A stretch of 64,000 bases of DNA from Plotosus lineatus. Its lineage: Eukaryota; Chordata; Actinopteri; Siluriformes; Plotosidae. The translations under genes and the position numbers were made by a program. The notes beneath the pieces are model-generated. The model had not been told where the DNA came from. It worked only from the letters and a program-made list of their open reading frames with translations, and did not search any database. Each line of letters starts with the position of its first letter. The stretch's first letter is position 1. Positions 10,893 through 22,800 of this stretch are shown here, piece after piece. The DNA is taken from NCBI GenBank assembly GCA_024760905.1, contig CM045737.1:18350848-18414847 (forward strand). The letters run 5' to 3'.

Positions 10893-11842
10893 TTAATAAC
10901 TAGTGTTACCCTCTTTTGTTGAAATAACTTCTGTGAGATGCTTCTTGCCGCCATCTAGCAGTCTCTCACATCGATCTGTGGAAAGTTCCCCCCAGTGCGC
11001 AGTGCAGAATTCTTTCAGCTGTGAGATGTTTGAGGGGTTTCTTACATGCACAGCCCGTTTTAAGTTACCCCACAGCATCTCAATGGAATTGAGATCTGGG
11101 CTTTGACTGGGCCATTGTCATGTTGCAGTGTCCATTCCGCCTCAGCTTTATTTTTTTTTTACAGATGGTTTCACATGTTCTTCAGGCACCCTCTGATATA
11201 CAGTATAATTCATCGTGGATTCTATGATGGTGAGCTGTTCAGATCCTGCCATGGCAAAGCATCCCCAAACCATGACACGTCCACCTCCATGCTTCACAAT
11301 TGGTATGAGGTTTTTTTCCTGGAATGCTTCATTTAGTTTCCACCAAACATGTCTTCTGTATTGGTGTCCAAATAATTCAACTTTAGATTCATCTGTCCAA
11401 GGAACATTACTCCAGAATATCTGGTCTTTGTCTGTGTTCTCGCTGGAAAACTTCAGTCTGGCCTTAATGTTCTTTCAAGAGAGCTTCCTACTTGAACACC
11501 TCCCATGAAGGTTAAACTTGTGTAATCTAATTCTGATAGTAGAGTTGTGGGCTTTCACTTCAACAGTAGCAGGAGCCTACTGTAGCTCCTATGATGATAT
11601 TTTAGGACTTTTGATGACTTCTTTAGCATCTTGCGAGCTGCTCTGGGGGTGAACTTGCTTGAACAGCCAGACCCGGGCAAGGCGGCAGTTGTTTTGAATG
11701 TCCTCCACTTATAAATAATTTTCCAGATGGTGGAATGGTTGATGTCAAGTTGTTTTGATATCTTTTTAAATCCCTTACCAGACTCATAAGCAGCCACAAT
11801 CTTCTTTCTGAGGACCTCAAACAGCTCTTTGAATCTCACCAT
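10893..11842 (-). pseudogene. decayed Tc1-like transposase of the outer element
   Basis: Starts MVRFKELFEVLRKKIVAAYE with the helix-turn-helix GFKKISKQLDINHSTIWKII, continues through WTDESKVELFGHQYRR (first Asp) and KHGGGRVMVWGCFAMAG, and ends [20 protein letters not shown] (Glu) to a stop at 10893. The segment with the second catalytic Asp (normally QQDNDPKH) is missing around 11110-11190, and frames change several times. It cannot code for an active enzyme. Confidence 0.8.
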
Positions 11843-12303
11843 GGTGCTCAGTCTCATATCAACAGACAGGGACACCAAATGAAACGTCTGAGGTTTAAAA
11901 TAGGCCCTTCTTCAAAATGCTGGGCAACGATGTTCTGATTATGAGAAATATACAGTGGTATGAAAAAGTATCTGAACCTTTTGGAATTTCTCACATTTCT
12001 GCATAAAATCACCATCAAATGTGATCTGATCACAGTGTCTGCTTTAACTAAAACCACACAAACATTTATAGGTTTTCATATTTTAATGAGGATAGCATGC
12101 AAACAATGACAGAAGGGGGAGGAATAAGTAACTGAACCCTCTGCCTAAGGAGATTTAAGGAGCAATTGAAACCGATTTTTACCAAACAATTTAAGTCAGG
12201 TGTGTGCCCAATCACTGATGAGTGGCTTAAAGCTGCCCTGCCCAATATAAAACACACACCTGGTAAGAATCGTCTTGATGAGAAGCATTGTCTGATGTGC
12301 ACC

Positions 12304-13327
12304 ATGGCTCGCTCAAAAGAGCTGTCTGAAGACCTGCGATCAAGAATTGTTGATTTGTGTAAAGCTGGGAAAGGATACAAAACCATCTCTAAAAGTCTGC
12401 ATGTTCATCAATCGACAGTCGGAGAAGTTGTCTACAAATGGAGAGAGTTTGGCACTGTTGCTTCTCTCCCAATGAGTGGCCATCCACCAAAGATGATGCC
12501 AAGAGTTCAGCGCAGAATACTCAGAGAGGTAAAAAAAAAAACCTAGAGTGTCTGCTAAAGACTTACAGAAATCACTGGCACAGTCCAATATCTCTGTGCA
12601 CACATCAACTATATGTAAAACAATGGCCAAGAATGATGTTCATGGGAGGACTCCAAGGAGGAAGCCACTGCTGTCTAGAAAAAACATTGTTGCTTGTTTA
12701 ATGTTCGCAAAAAGGCACTTGGACACTCCACAGAAGTTTTGGCAAAATATTTTGTGGACTGATGAAACCAAAGTTGAATTGTTTGGGAGGAACACACAAC
12801 GTCATGTGTGGAGGAAAAATGGAACAGCTCACCAACATCAACACCTCATCCCCACCGTGAAGCATGGTGGAGGGTGCATCGTGGTTTGGGGCTGTTTTGC
12901 TGCCTCGGGGCCTGGACAACTTGCAATCATTAATGAAAAAATTAATTCAAAAGTTTATGAGGATGTTTTGCAGGAAAACCTGAGGCCGCCTGTCAGACAG
13001 TTGAAGCTAAAAAGAGGATGGATGCTGCAACAAGACAATGATCCAAAACACAGAAGTAAATCAACTTCAGAATGGTTTCAGAAGAACAAAATACACGTTC
13101 TGGAGTGGCCAAGTCAAAGTCCCGACTTGAACCACATTGAGAAGCTGTGGCATGACCTCAAGACAGCGATTCATGCCAGACATCCCAGGAATCTGACTGA
13201 ACTACAGCAGTTTTGGAAAGAAGAATGAGCCAAGATTAGTCCTGATCGATGTACCAGACTGATCTGCAGCTACAGGAAGCGTCTGGTTGAAGTTACTGCT
13301 GCCAAAGGGGGGGCCACAAAATATTAA
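12304..13327 (+). pseudogene. Tc1-like transposase, nearly intact (one frameshift, one nonsense)
   Basis: The ATG is in strong context (CACCATGG). The first part reads MARSKELSEDLRSRIVDLCK with helix-turn-helix GYKTISKSLHVHQSTVGEVV. In an A-run at 12531-12541 the frame shifts, and the protein goes on RVSAKDLQKSLAQSNISVHT. The DDE triad is present: [22 protein letters not shown] and SPDLNHIEKLWHDLK. The codon at 13226-13228 is TGA where TGG is expected (KEE-stop-AKI), and the true end is AAKGGATKY-TAA at 13325-13327. The family length is about 340 residues, as here. It is the best preserved transposase in the window, with only two lesions. Confidence 0.9.
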
Positions 13328-13549
13328 ATGTGATGGTTCAGTTACTTATTCCTCCCCCTTCTGTCATTGTTTGCATGCTATCCTCATTAAAATATGAAAA
13401 CCTATAAATGTTTGGGTGGTTTTAGTTAAAGCAGACACTGTTTTTTCATCTGTGTGATTTTGACAAACATCAGATCACATTTGATGGTGATTTTATGCAG
13501 AAATGTGAGAAATTCCAAAAGGTTCAGATACTTTTTCATACCACTGTAT

Positions 13550-13921
13550 GTCTGTCTTCCTTTCGACTTTTTCCCTTTTACTCGAGAGTCGCCACAGCGT
13601 ATCATCTGATTCGCACATTTGATTTGGCAGAGGTTTTTACGTCGGATGCCCTTCCTGTCACAACCCTTTTAGCAAGGGACAGAAACATGCTGACGACTTT
13701 GCAGCCTACTCTTTACGAAAGTCAGCAATAGTTCTTTTACATGCCTCTCACCACAAACAGTGAGAAACATGGCCCGCCTTTGATAACCCAGTTAGCCGCA
13801 CTGGTGGTGGTGGGGTGACAACATTGTGGAGAGTGGGACTCGAACCCCCAACCTTTGGATCAGCGATCCAGCACCCTATACCACTAGACCACCACTGCCC
13901 CACACTAGACCACCACTGCCC
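13550..13921 (-). mobile_element. SINE family A, LINE-like tail, inserted in the inner Tc1 end
   Basis: Reversed tail CTTCCTTTCGACTTTTTCCC, then the body and the tRNA-like head ending CCACCACTGCCCC. The last ACTAGACCACCACTGCCCC is duplicated in tandem. A perfect 19-bp duplication of the Tc1 end (CTTTTTCATACCACTGTAT) flanks it at 13531-13549 and 13922-13940. Confidence 0.93.
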
Positions 13922-14177
13922 CTTTTTCATACCACTGTATATAGCTGAGAAAATATGTGGGGTTGTCCTAATTTTTTCTTCCATTGAAATATGCATTGTT
14001 GTTCATATCTTTTGTTTGAGGAGTAAAAATATGTTAATTTGTGTTGTTTAATTACAAGTTAATCCCATTCTTTTACAAAAATAAATAAAAACAAGATTGC
14101 ACATTGTTATGTGAACATTTATGAATAAAGAATTGACTATTTAATGGAAGGTGTCCTAATTTTATCACATGACTGTA

Positions 14178-14315
14178 TATTTTACAACAGAAAAATAGGT
14201 AATTAAAACTTAAATGCCATATTATTATGATTTGGATGATGATAGTGACTATTATGATGATTAATAGCCTATTAACAACAACAACAACAACAATAATAAT
14301 AATCTCCAATTTCTG
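14178..14315. other. intergenic DNA with (CAA)n(AAT)n
   Basis: Short ACAACAAC and AATAATAAT runs near 14276-14303. Nothing else recognised. Confidence 0.6.
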
Positions 14316-14413
14316 GTGAGCAGTCCAGGGTGAACTCTGAACTCGACCACATATTCCTAATTAGGATTAACCAGCTGAGAAAATGAATGAATGAATAAAT
14401 GAATAAATGAATG
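14316..14413 (+). mobile_element. SINE family A tail fragment
   Basis: GCAGTCCAGGGTGAACTCTG to CCTAATTAGGATTAACC and (ATGA)n. It lies tail-to-tail with the minus copy that follows. Confidence 0.65.
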
Positions 14414-14702
14414 AGCATCTATCCCAGCTAACTCTGGGCGAAGGCAGAGGACACCCTGGACAGCTCTCCAGGCCATCACAGGGCAGAAACAAGTTGATGG
14501 CCATGCAGCTACTCTTGTCAAAAGTCAGCAATAGTTCTTTTACATGAACCTCACACCATAGACAGTGAGAGACACGGCCGGCCTTTGATAACCCAGTTCG
14601 CTCCACTGGGGGGGATAGTGACAACCCGTTGAGAGTGGGGCTTGAACCCCCAACCTTAGGATAACTGATCCAATACCTTTACCACCAGCTACCACTGCCC
14701 CT
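14414..14702 (-). mobile_element. SINE family A, minus strand
   Basis: From CATCTATCCCAGCTAACTC through AAGTCAGCAATAGTTC to box B (GGGGCTTGAACCCCCAACC) and the head CCACTGCCCC. Confidence 0.85.
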
Positions 14703-14774
14703 GATGATGATGATGATGACAATACAGTAATAATAATAATAATGATAATAATAATGCCCCCAGGGCATTAATCG

Positions 14775-14912
14775 CCGTCAGTGTGTTTCTGCACTTTTAT
14801 GGCGTGGCGAGCTGTTCAGGGTGTGCTCTGCCCTCGCCCGGAGTCAGCTGGGATGGGTGTCAGCCTCCCCAGGACCCTAATAAGGATTAAGCAGTTACAA
14901 AAAATGAAATGT
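14775..14912 (+). mobile_element. SINE family A tail fragment with (AAT)n end
   Basis: ATCGCCGTCAGTGTGTTTCTG to ACCCTAATAAGGATTAAGC, followed by an (AAT)n repeat to 14952. Confidence 0.75.

Positions 14913-14917
<5 letters not shown>

Positions 14918-14952
<35 letters not shown>
14918..14952. repeat. (AAT)n microsatellite
   Basis: Pure trinucleotide run at the end of a SINE tail. Confidence 0.95.
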
Positions 14953-15180
14953 CTATTGTTGCTCTAAATCCGTATACACCGAGCTTTGGGTTTCTTTGGT
15001 TGGCACTCAAACTCAGTTACTTCTTGAAAAAATCTTTAGGCTACAAGAACACCTTATTTTTTTCCAGAGGTCTTAATTTATCAGAAATGTGTAAGGATCT
15101 TTCATTACTCTGGAGGGAAATCGTCCCAGAGGGAAATCAGCAGAGTTTAACTGGAGTTCCTCTTGTGTGCTGACATTGAC

Positions 15181-15449
15181 TGAATCCCATACTGCTCCAC
15201 AGTAAGCTGTAGAACACAGAATAGGGAACAACGTGCTTTCTACACCCTACGTAGTGCACGATATGAGGCGACAGGGAGTGAGTTGTGATTGAGCCATTGA
15301 AGGGACATGGAGCAAAGTTCGACAGGGAGTTGCGGCTGCAAGCTGCCCATGCGCGCCAGCACACTAACGCACACCTGTCCTCTCCTCTCCGATCACCAGC
15401 AGTGAGCGCACGGGTCAGGTACATCATCCGAGCTTCTCAGACTTCAAAT
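15181..15449 (+). promoter_or_regulatory. proximal promoter and 5' UTR of clic5 exon 1B
   Basis: Repeat-free and richer in CpG than the flanks (GCGCGCCAGC, AACGCACACC). No TATA box is evident. No ATG lies in frame between 15285 and the start at 15450. Confidence 0.45.
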
Positions 15450-16013
15450 ATGTCAGTGGATAATGTTTATGAGACATTAAATGAAGGCAATGTATATGGA
15501 AAGCCTTCTGATGAGCTGGGCACCTCTGCTACTAACGAAGACCCAAAGTTTGAACACCAAAGCGCACTGGCCAACGACACGTCTGTGACAGAAACAATTT
15601 ACTGCGAGGTTAATTATCATGGCCATCCAGGAGGAAGACTGTCTCCAGACTATATCAACACAAATGAAGCAACAGAGGCAGAAAAGGAGCTCCTGAATGA
15701 AATCCAGAACGGTGTGGGTTTGTATGAGATACCAGCAGGGGGGAATGAAGAAGAAGAAGTGTCATCCAGGCGCTCATCTTTATCATCCTCTGAGCGCTTC
15801 CGAGATCCATGTGATGAAGAGCAGCCGCTGGAAGATATGCAAGAAGATAATGCTGAGGATGGGTTGATGATGGCTTACTCACTCCCCAAGGGCAGAGCTG
15901 CAGAACAGGAGGAAGAAGTGGACTACAGTCTCAAACCCATGCAGGACAATGATGCTGAGGAAGAGGAGAAGCCTGTTGATCCTGATCAGCCTGAAATTTC
16001 ACTCTATGTCAAG
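15450..16013 (+). CDS. clic5: clic5 alternative first exon 1B (long acidic N-terminus)
   Basis: It codes 188 residues from the first in-frame ATG (A at -3) to SLYVK, then donor AAG|GTGGGA in phase 0. The frame stays open upstream to about 15285 but holds no earlier ATG. The N-terminus has tyrosine motifs ([21 protein letters not shown]) like the IYDTI...YEV motifs of mammalian CLIC5B. The rest is Glu/Asp- and Ser-rich ([13 protein letters not shown], then EEEE and EEEVDY runs), so it is probably disordered and phosphorylated. The C-terminal PEISLYVK matches the PEIYLFVK junction of CLIC5B. A GC-rich stretch with CATGCGCGCC lies 100 bp upstream, and no TATA box is apparent. Confidence 0.92.
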
Positions 16014-17093
16014 GTGGGACATACACTGTACTGTATGTTAAATTATTATAATCAAGTTATATACAATGCAGCATGGTGGCATAGTGGTTCGCACATCTAC
16101 CTCACAAGAAGGTACTGGGTTCAAGTCCTGGCCTTGGGTGTTTCTGTGTGGAGTCCATTTGCCCACAAACCTCCGGTTTCCTCCGATAGTCCAATATGTG
16201 CACATCAGACTAATTCATTGCTCTAAATTGACTGTGGGTGTGAGCGAGAACGGTTGTGTGTCTCTTTTCAAGCTACTCAGGGTGTATTCTACATTCACCA
16301 AAAAAAAAGGCTTCGTTCCTCAGGAGACTCTTTTGTATGTTTAATCTTTCCAATGACACATTGCAGTGGTTCTCAAGACCTCGTTGGTATAGATTTATCC
16401 ATCAAGGTGCTGGAGAAGTTGGAGCCAATTGTGAGGCTGGGCAACACCCTAAATGTGTTATCAATCTATTGCAGGGCTTTTCATAAAGAAAACAACCATT
16501 CACACATATCGGCAATTTAGAGTAGACAGTGAATCTATTTCGAGTATTGGAGGAAAACCAGAATTCCCAGAGGAAACCAACGTAGGCACAGTGAGCAATG
16601 CAAACTCAACATCGAAGGGCCCTTGCTGGCTGTCAAGTTTGAACTTGGAACCTTGTTGGTTTGAGGCAACAGTGCTAACCACTGCACATCTGTATCAATC
16701 CAGTACTGTTTTATTTCATGAGAATTCCAATAAATAAACAAATATATAAACTTTCTGAACATTTTATATTTATAAAACAGATTAAGTCTAAGTTGTGCAA
16801 TAATAATGTATCCTCATGGTAAAATAATTGAAAATGTCCCGTAGTATGACATTATTATTTCCATCAGTGCAAAAATAAATAAATAAATAATAATAATAAT
16901 AATAAAAATTATAGACCATTGGTAATGTTTAGTAAGCCATGGGGGTACTGGGACCCCTCCTTTGTAACTACTAACGACTTTTAGAAATTATTTTAAATGT
17001 ACTTTTGTAGAGCAGACATTACCAAATCATAAAGACAGACTTACTGAAGTATTAACATGCTACTGTAATCTGACCACATATAAATATTCATCA

Positions 17094-17128
<35 letters not shown>

Positions 17129-17761
17129 TAATAATTTTCAGAAATAGAAGCTTTTGCAACCCATAAAGACTTTAAACCCTTAACTTGCTGACTAAAGGTC
17201 ATGTAGGCTAGGTGTGGCTGCATCGAAGTCATAGTCATCAGTTGGACTTGTACCATTTAATGATTATAGATATTAAAAAAAAAAAAAGGAACAGCGTTTC
17301 CTATAAATAGGTAATTTTCTCTATACAGGAATTGTAAATAAATGGTAATTGAATGGAAGGCTAAGAATGTGTCTTGACTTTGATGCTTGAAGTTGTAGTT
17401 AATCAGTATTGTATGTTGAGTAAGACACATCCAGAGGACAATGGAAATAGCGAAAGAATCCCTGCCAGTGAAACAGAATCATTAACTTCTGCTTTCCTGA
17501 AAGCACTTTGTTTCCATCTATGGGTTTCCTGCCACTGATTTAGGCTGGTTTTGCTCAAAGTGACTCAAGATACTGGCCCAGTCTATCAGTGTGTGTTTAA
17601 CCCAGAGATGGGTGTTAGGCACTGTGCCAAGTATTGCTCAACATCACTTATGTTTCTCTGTCAGAATTCTGGTCATAGTTTCATTAGGACATTGCAGTGC
17701 TGTTTAATCATTCACCAGGTAACTGTACAGTCATGGAAACAAGGCTACTGTGTATGTGTGT

Positions 17762-17805
<44 letters not shown>

Positions 17806-19813
17806 TTCTGCAAATGAGCCCATATGTTCTCTTGACTTTTTGATACAAGGGGCAACATAATCTCAGTCCGCAGAAGGGTCACTTTACTGATTGAACAGCA
17901 CTGGTTGACGAGGGTGGCGTGTGTGTTTGTAGTGGTTTGGATGAAGTTACATGAGAGAATTTGTATTTGCATAGTTGAGAATGAGTTAAAACAACATACG
18001 GTCATGTATGTTTTGAAAAGACAGCTAAAAGAATTGGATAGATTTAAACACAACCAATGAAGACTGAGTTTACACTCATTTGGAATCACTATGGTGTTTT
18101 ATGATCATCGTAGATCACAGTAATAAAAGAAAAGCTGTCACGGATGTTTTTCTTCACAGGGTGTGTGTTTTCAGGCATGTTTTAAAATAACAGATTGCAA
18201 CTAGTCTGGTTATTTTGTGGCTTTGTGTTTTTAAATTTAAATTAAAAAAGCAAACATTTAATCACATTAATAGAACTTCAAATGAAGAATAATGAAACAC
18301 TTTCAAGCCAGGCTCAATTACTTCATAAGGCTAGCGATCAAGAAAACAACTAACAGGACTTATCCACCTTCAGATTTTAAAACAGGACTTAGCACTTCCT
18401 TCTCACAGCAAAAAGGTCCCGGGTTCAATTTCTGGGATTGGACGTTTCTGTATGGAGTCTACATTTGCCCCTTGTGCTTGTACGTGTCTCCTCCAGGTAC
18501 TCCAGCTCATCTCACAGTCCAAAACACATGCACAGCAGGGTAATTGATTGTTCCAAATTGTCCCCAGGTGTGAGTGTGAATGGTTGTACAATCGGCCCCC
18601 TTCTTACGAGATTAATCCGTTCCTGAGCCTTTTTCGGAACCTGGAGTTTTCGTAAGTAGAGGCTTTTCATTCCAAAGCTCCCAAGACTACCCTTTAAAAA
18701 TTATAAAAGCATAGCTTTTAAGGTACTTACTTCGTGTTGACCATGTCTTCTTAGCAGAATTATAATCTTACAATGACCATGGCACCGGGAATCACTTTCA
18801 CCGGGAATCACACGTGTGCGTGCTTGTGTGTGTGTGTGTGTGCGCGTGTACATGTGAGTTCGCGTGTGTTGACCATGTCTTCTTATCAGAGTTCTAATCT
18901 TACAATGACCATGGCACCGGGAATCACACATGTGTGTGTGTGTGTGCGCGCGCGCGCGTGTGTGCGTGTGTGTGTGTGTGTGTGAGTGTGTGCGCGCACA
19001 CGCGTGTGTTGACCATGTCATAGCAGAGTTATAATCTTACAAATGTTTATGCAAGGTTACAAGCCTGAGCCATAAAATACAGTTTGAATGACAGCATCAT
19101 CCCTCCTAGCCAATGGGAGGCCAGCGAGGCAGGATGTTGAGAGATAGCCAATGGGAGGGAGCAGCGTCATCCCTCCTAGCCATGGGAGGCCAGCGGTGCA
19201 GGATGTTGGGAGACCGCCAATGAGAGAGCAACTCGCGCATTGTTTTAATGTTTGAATGGTGCGTTTAGCACTTTTCGTAAGAACTTGTTTTGTGTACAGA
19301 GGACAAAAATTTAGGAAAATGTTTTTTGGACACTGGATTTTTCGTATTCAGGGGTTTTCGTAAGAAGGGTGCCGACTGTATTTGTGTTGGCCCTGCAATG
19401 GCTTGGTGAGCTGTTCAGAGTGTACTCCGCCCTCACCCAAAGTCAGCTGAGATAGGCGCTGCCTCCCCGCGACCCTAATTAGAATTAAGTGGCTTCGAAA
19501 ATGAATGAATGTATTTTATTACTGAACAATCTTAAAGATGCTTATACAGATGTTCCCTTTTCAATCTTTACACACTACCCTACAGACTCACATATTATGC
19601 ACTTAGACTTTTATTCATTTGGTGAACCACTTTATCCAGTTTAGATAACAGGGAGGCTGAAGTCTCTCTCAGACAACTCTGGGCGAAGACAGGGCACACC
19701 CTGAACAGCTTGCCAGTCTATAGCAGGGTAAACACATCCAAACACACACAACTAATTAGCTGACAGAGCATGTCTTTGGACTGTGGAAGGAAACCGGAGT
19801 ACTGTACCTGGAG

Positions 19814-19869
<56 letters not shown>

Positions 19870-22800
19870 ACATTCTGAATAAGCCTGGGACTTGAACCCA
19901 CGACCTTCTTATTGTGAGGTGGAAATACTAAGTAGTACACCCCTACCATGCCAGCACTCAGTAATAGCAAAGAATAGAGAATATACACATAATTCACGTT
20001 GACCAGACATTTTTTCGGAGTGATTGATGATACATTTTTAATTCTCATAACTTTATTACTCCTGCAATTATCAAAACCAAATTTAGTCAACAATTTTAAT
20101 GTGCGTCCAACTCTTGGCACTCAGGCAGAAAAATACTGTATGTATAATGCTCATATCTTCTTAAATTTCTTTCTCTCTTCCTTTCGCCTTTTTTCCTTTC
20201 TCGGGAGTCGCCACAGCGAATCATCTGATTCGCACATTTGATTTGGCAGAGGTTTTTACGTCGGATGCCCTTCCTGTCACAACCCTTTAGCAAGGGACAG
20301 GAACACGCTGACGGCTTTGCAGCTACTCTTTACGAAAGTCAGCAATGGTTCTTTTACATGCCTCTCACCATAGACAGTGACAGACAAAGGCCCGCCTTTG
20401 ACAACCCAGTTAGCTGCACTGGGGGACAGTGACATCCCTGTGGGGACTCGAACCCCCAACCTTAGGATCAGAGCCCCTGTGCCCTATCCACTGAACCACC
20501 ACTGCCCCTTCATATCTTCTTAAATATACACTTGAATATACACATAAAAAATACATACATTTGCTTTTAAGCTTAATCTGTTATAGATTTATGATATTTT
20601 ATTATAGAAAGAAATAACTCAAAAATCATCGATATATTTTCAAGGAATTCTCGGTTTCACTCCAGTAAACACACCACACCTGATCTATTCACCATAAAAT
20701 TGGCAAAAACATTGTTGAGAGAGTAAGAAACACGCCTATTCCCAATTTATTGGGTGATTTTGGTATAAAGATTTTACTTTTAATTTGTGACCTTGATAAT
20801 TTTGATAAAACCTCAATGGATTTAAGCCAAAAGAAAGTGTGATCCTGTGGGGAAAAATTAAAATGGCAGTGATTTTGATCCCAAACATACAACATGGTTC
20901 GTCCTGGGGAACCAATTTTTTAGTTGGTTTAATGAAGTGCAAGTTTAAAAATGATGTCCTCAACAAGTACAAAATGGGTGTATATATTGTGATTCAAGTC
21001 CAGATGCCCACTCTTTCAAAACATTAATATATAGCTTAAATAACCAAAGGTTAAAACAATCCCATTTTCTTATCCTAATCTTGCTTATCTACCCTATTAT
21101 TATCTTTATATAGTATAGTAAAATGACTGTGATGATGACGGTGGTACAGTTTCATATCACAAATAATAAAAGCAACCGTTTGTTAATTATATACCCCCTT
21201 TCTAGGTAAATACCAATCAACCATCGAAACCATTCACAGTGATGTAAATAACATTGATTATCTTGTTACGATGGCAGCTGCAAAGGAGTGAGATTTATTA
21301 TTCAGGAGATGAACAGTATAGAAGAGTAAGTATAAGCATCTGAGTGACTTTGACAGGGGCCACATTATAATGTTGAAATGGTGGGGTCAAGTTACTGTCT
21401 TCTTCTTCTTCTTTTCTTTTCGGCTTTTCCCTTCAGGGATAACCACAGTAAACCATCTGCCTCCATCTCACCCGATCCTCTGTATCTTCTACTCTTACTC
21501 CAACTACCTTCATGTCCTCCTTCACCACATCCATAAATCTTCTCTTTGGTCTTCCTCTAGGCCTTCTGCCTGGTAGTTCCAACCTCAGCATCCTACTACC
21601 AATATATTCACTATCTCTCAATCTAGCCTCTCTGACTTTGTCTCCAAAACGTCTTACATGCACTGTCCCTCTGATGTGCTTATTCCTGATCCTGTCCATC
21701 CTCATTACTCCCAAAGAGAACCTCAATATTTTCATCTCTGCTACCTCCAGCTCTGCCTCCTGTCTTTTCCCCAGGGCCACTGTTTCTAAACCATACAACA
21801 TCGCTGGCCTCAACACAGTCTTGAACACTTTTCCTTTCATTCTTGCCGATACCATCCTATCGCACATCACACTAGACACTTTTCTCCAACCATTCCAACC
21901 TGCCTGCACACGCTTTTTCACCTCTTTTCCACACTCTCCATCACTCTGGATTGTTGAGCCCAAGTACTTAAAATCCTCCACCTTCTTTATCTCTGCTCCC
22001 TGTAACCTCACCGTTCCTGTTGGGTCCTTGTCGTTCACACACATGTATTCTGTTTTACTGAGGCTAATCTTCATTCCCTTCCTTTCCAGGGCATACCTCC
22101 ACCCCCTCTAGATTTTCCTGCACTTGTTCTCTGCTCTCACTACAGATCACAATGTCATCCGCAAACATCATAGTCCATGGAGATTCTTGTCTAATCTCAT
22201 CTGTTAGCCTTTCCATCACCATAGCAAACAAGAAGGGGCTCAGAGCTGACCCTTGATGCAGTCCCACCTCCACCTTGAACTCTTCTGTCACTCCGACAGC
22301 ACACCTCACCACTGTCTTACATCTCTCATACATGTCCTGCACCACTCTAACATACTTCTCTGCCACTCCAGACTTCCTCATGCAATACCACAGTTCCTCT
22401 CTCGGCACCCTGTCATATGCTTTCTCCGGATCCACAAAGGCACAATGCAGCTCCTTCTGACCTTCTCTGTACTTCTCTATTAACATCCTCAAGGCAAACA
22501 CTGCATCTGTGGTGCTCTTTCTTGGCATGAAACCAAACTGTTGTTCACAAATGCTGACCTCTGCCCTTAGTCTAGCTTCCACTATTTTTTCCCATAGCTT
22601 CATCATGTGGCTCATCAACTTTATCCCTCTGTAGTTGCCACAACTCTGCACATCTTCCTTGTTCTTAAAAATGGGCACAAGCACACTTCTCCTCTATTCC
22701 TCCGGCATCTTCTCACTCTCTAAGACCTTGCTGAATGCTCTTGTCAGAAAATCTACTGCTACCTTTCCTAGACACTTCCATACTTCCACCGGTATGTTAT

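Larger units (their letters stand above)
11953..13937 (+). mobile_element. Tc1-like transposon with long inverted repeats, inner element
   Basis: It has ends CAGTGGTATGAAAAAGTATC and their reverse, with TA on both sides (11951-11952, 13938-13939). The inverted repeats extend for roughly 190 bp (to about 12138 on the left, from about 13338 on the right), the long IR type. A SINE interrupts the right end at 13550-13921. Confidence 0.9.
10702..14175 (-). mobile_element. Tc1-like transposon, outer element of a nest
   Basis: Ends AGTCATGTGAAAAAATTAGG and (reversed) CAGTCATGTGATAAAATTAGG are inverted, with TA at 14176-14177. A decayed transposase gene lies on the minus strand at the left. A second Tc1 element (11953-13937) sits inside it and splits it. 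Confidence 0.82.

Noticed and set aside
14073..14309. 78-codon frame rich in Ile and Val
   Set aside because: Translation of CAA/AAT simple repeats.
15285..15449. In-frame extension of clic5 exon 1B upstream of 15450
   Set aside because: The frame is open but the first codon is GTG, not ATG. 15450 is the first in-frame ATG and fits the family start.
18773..19021. Threonine/histidine-rich frames on the minus strand
   Set aside because: Translation of GT/CA repeats inside a miniature element.
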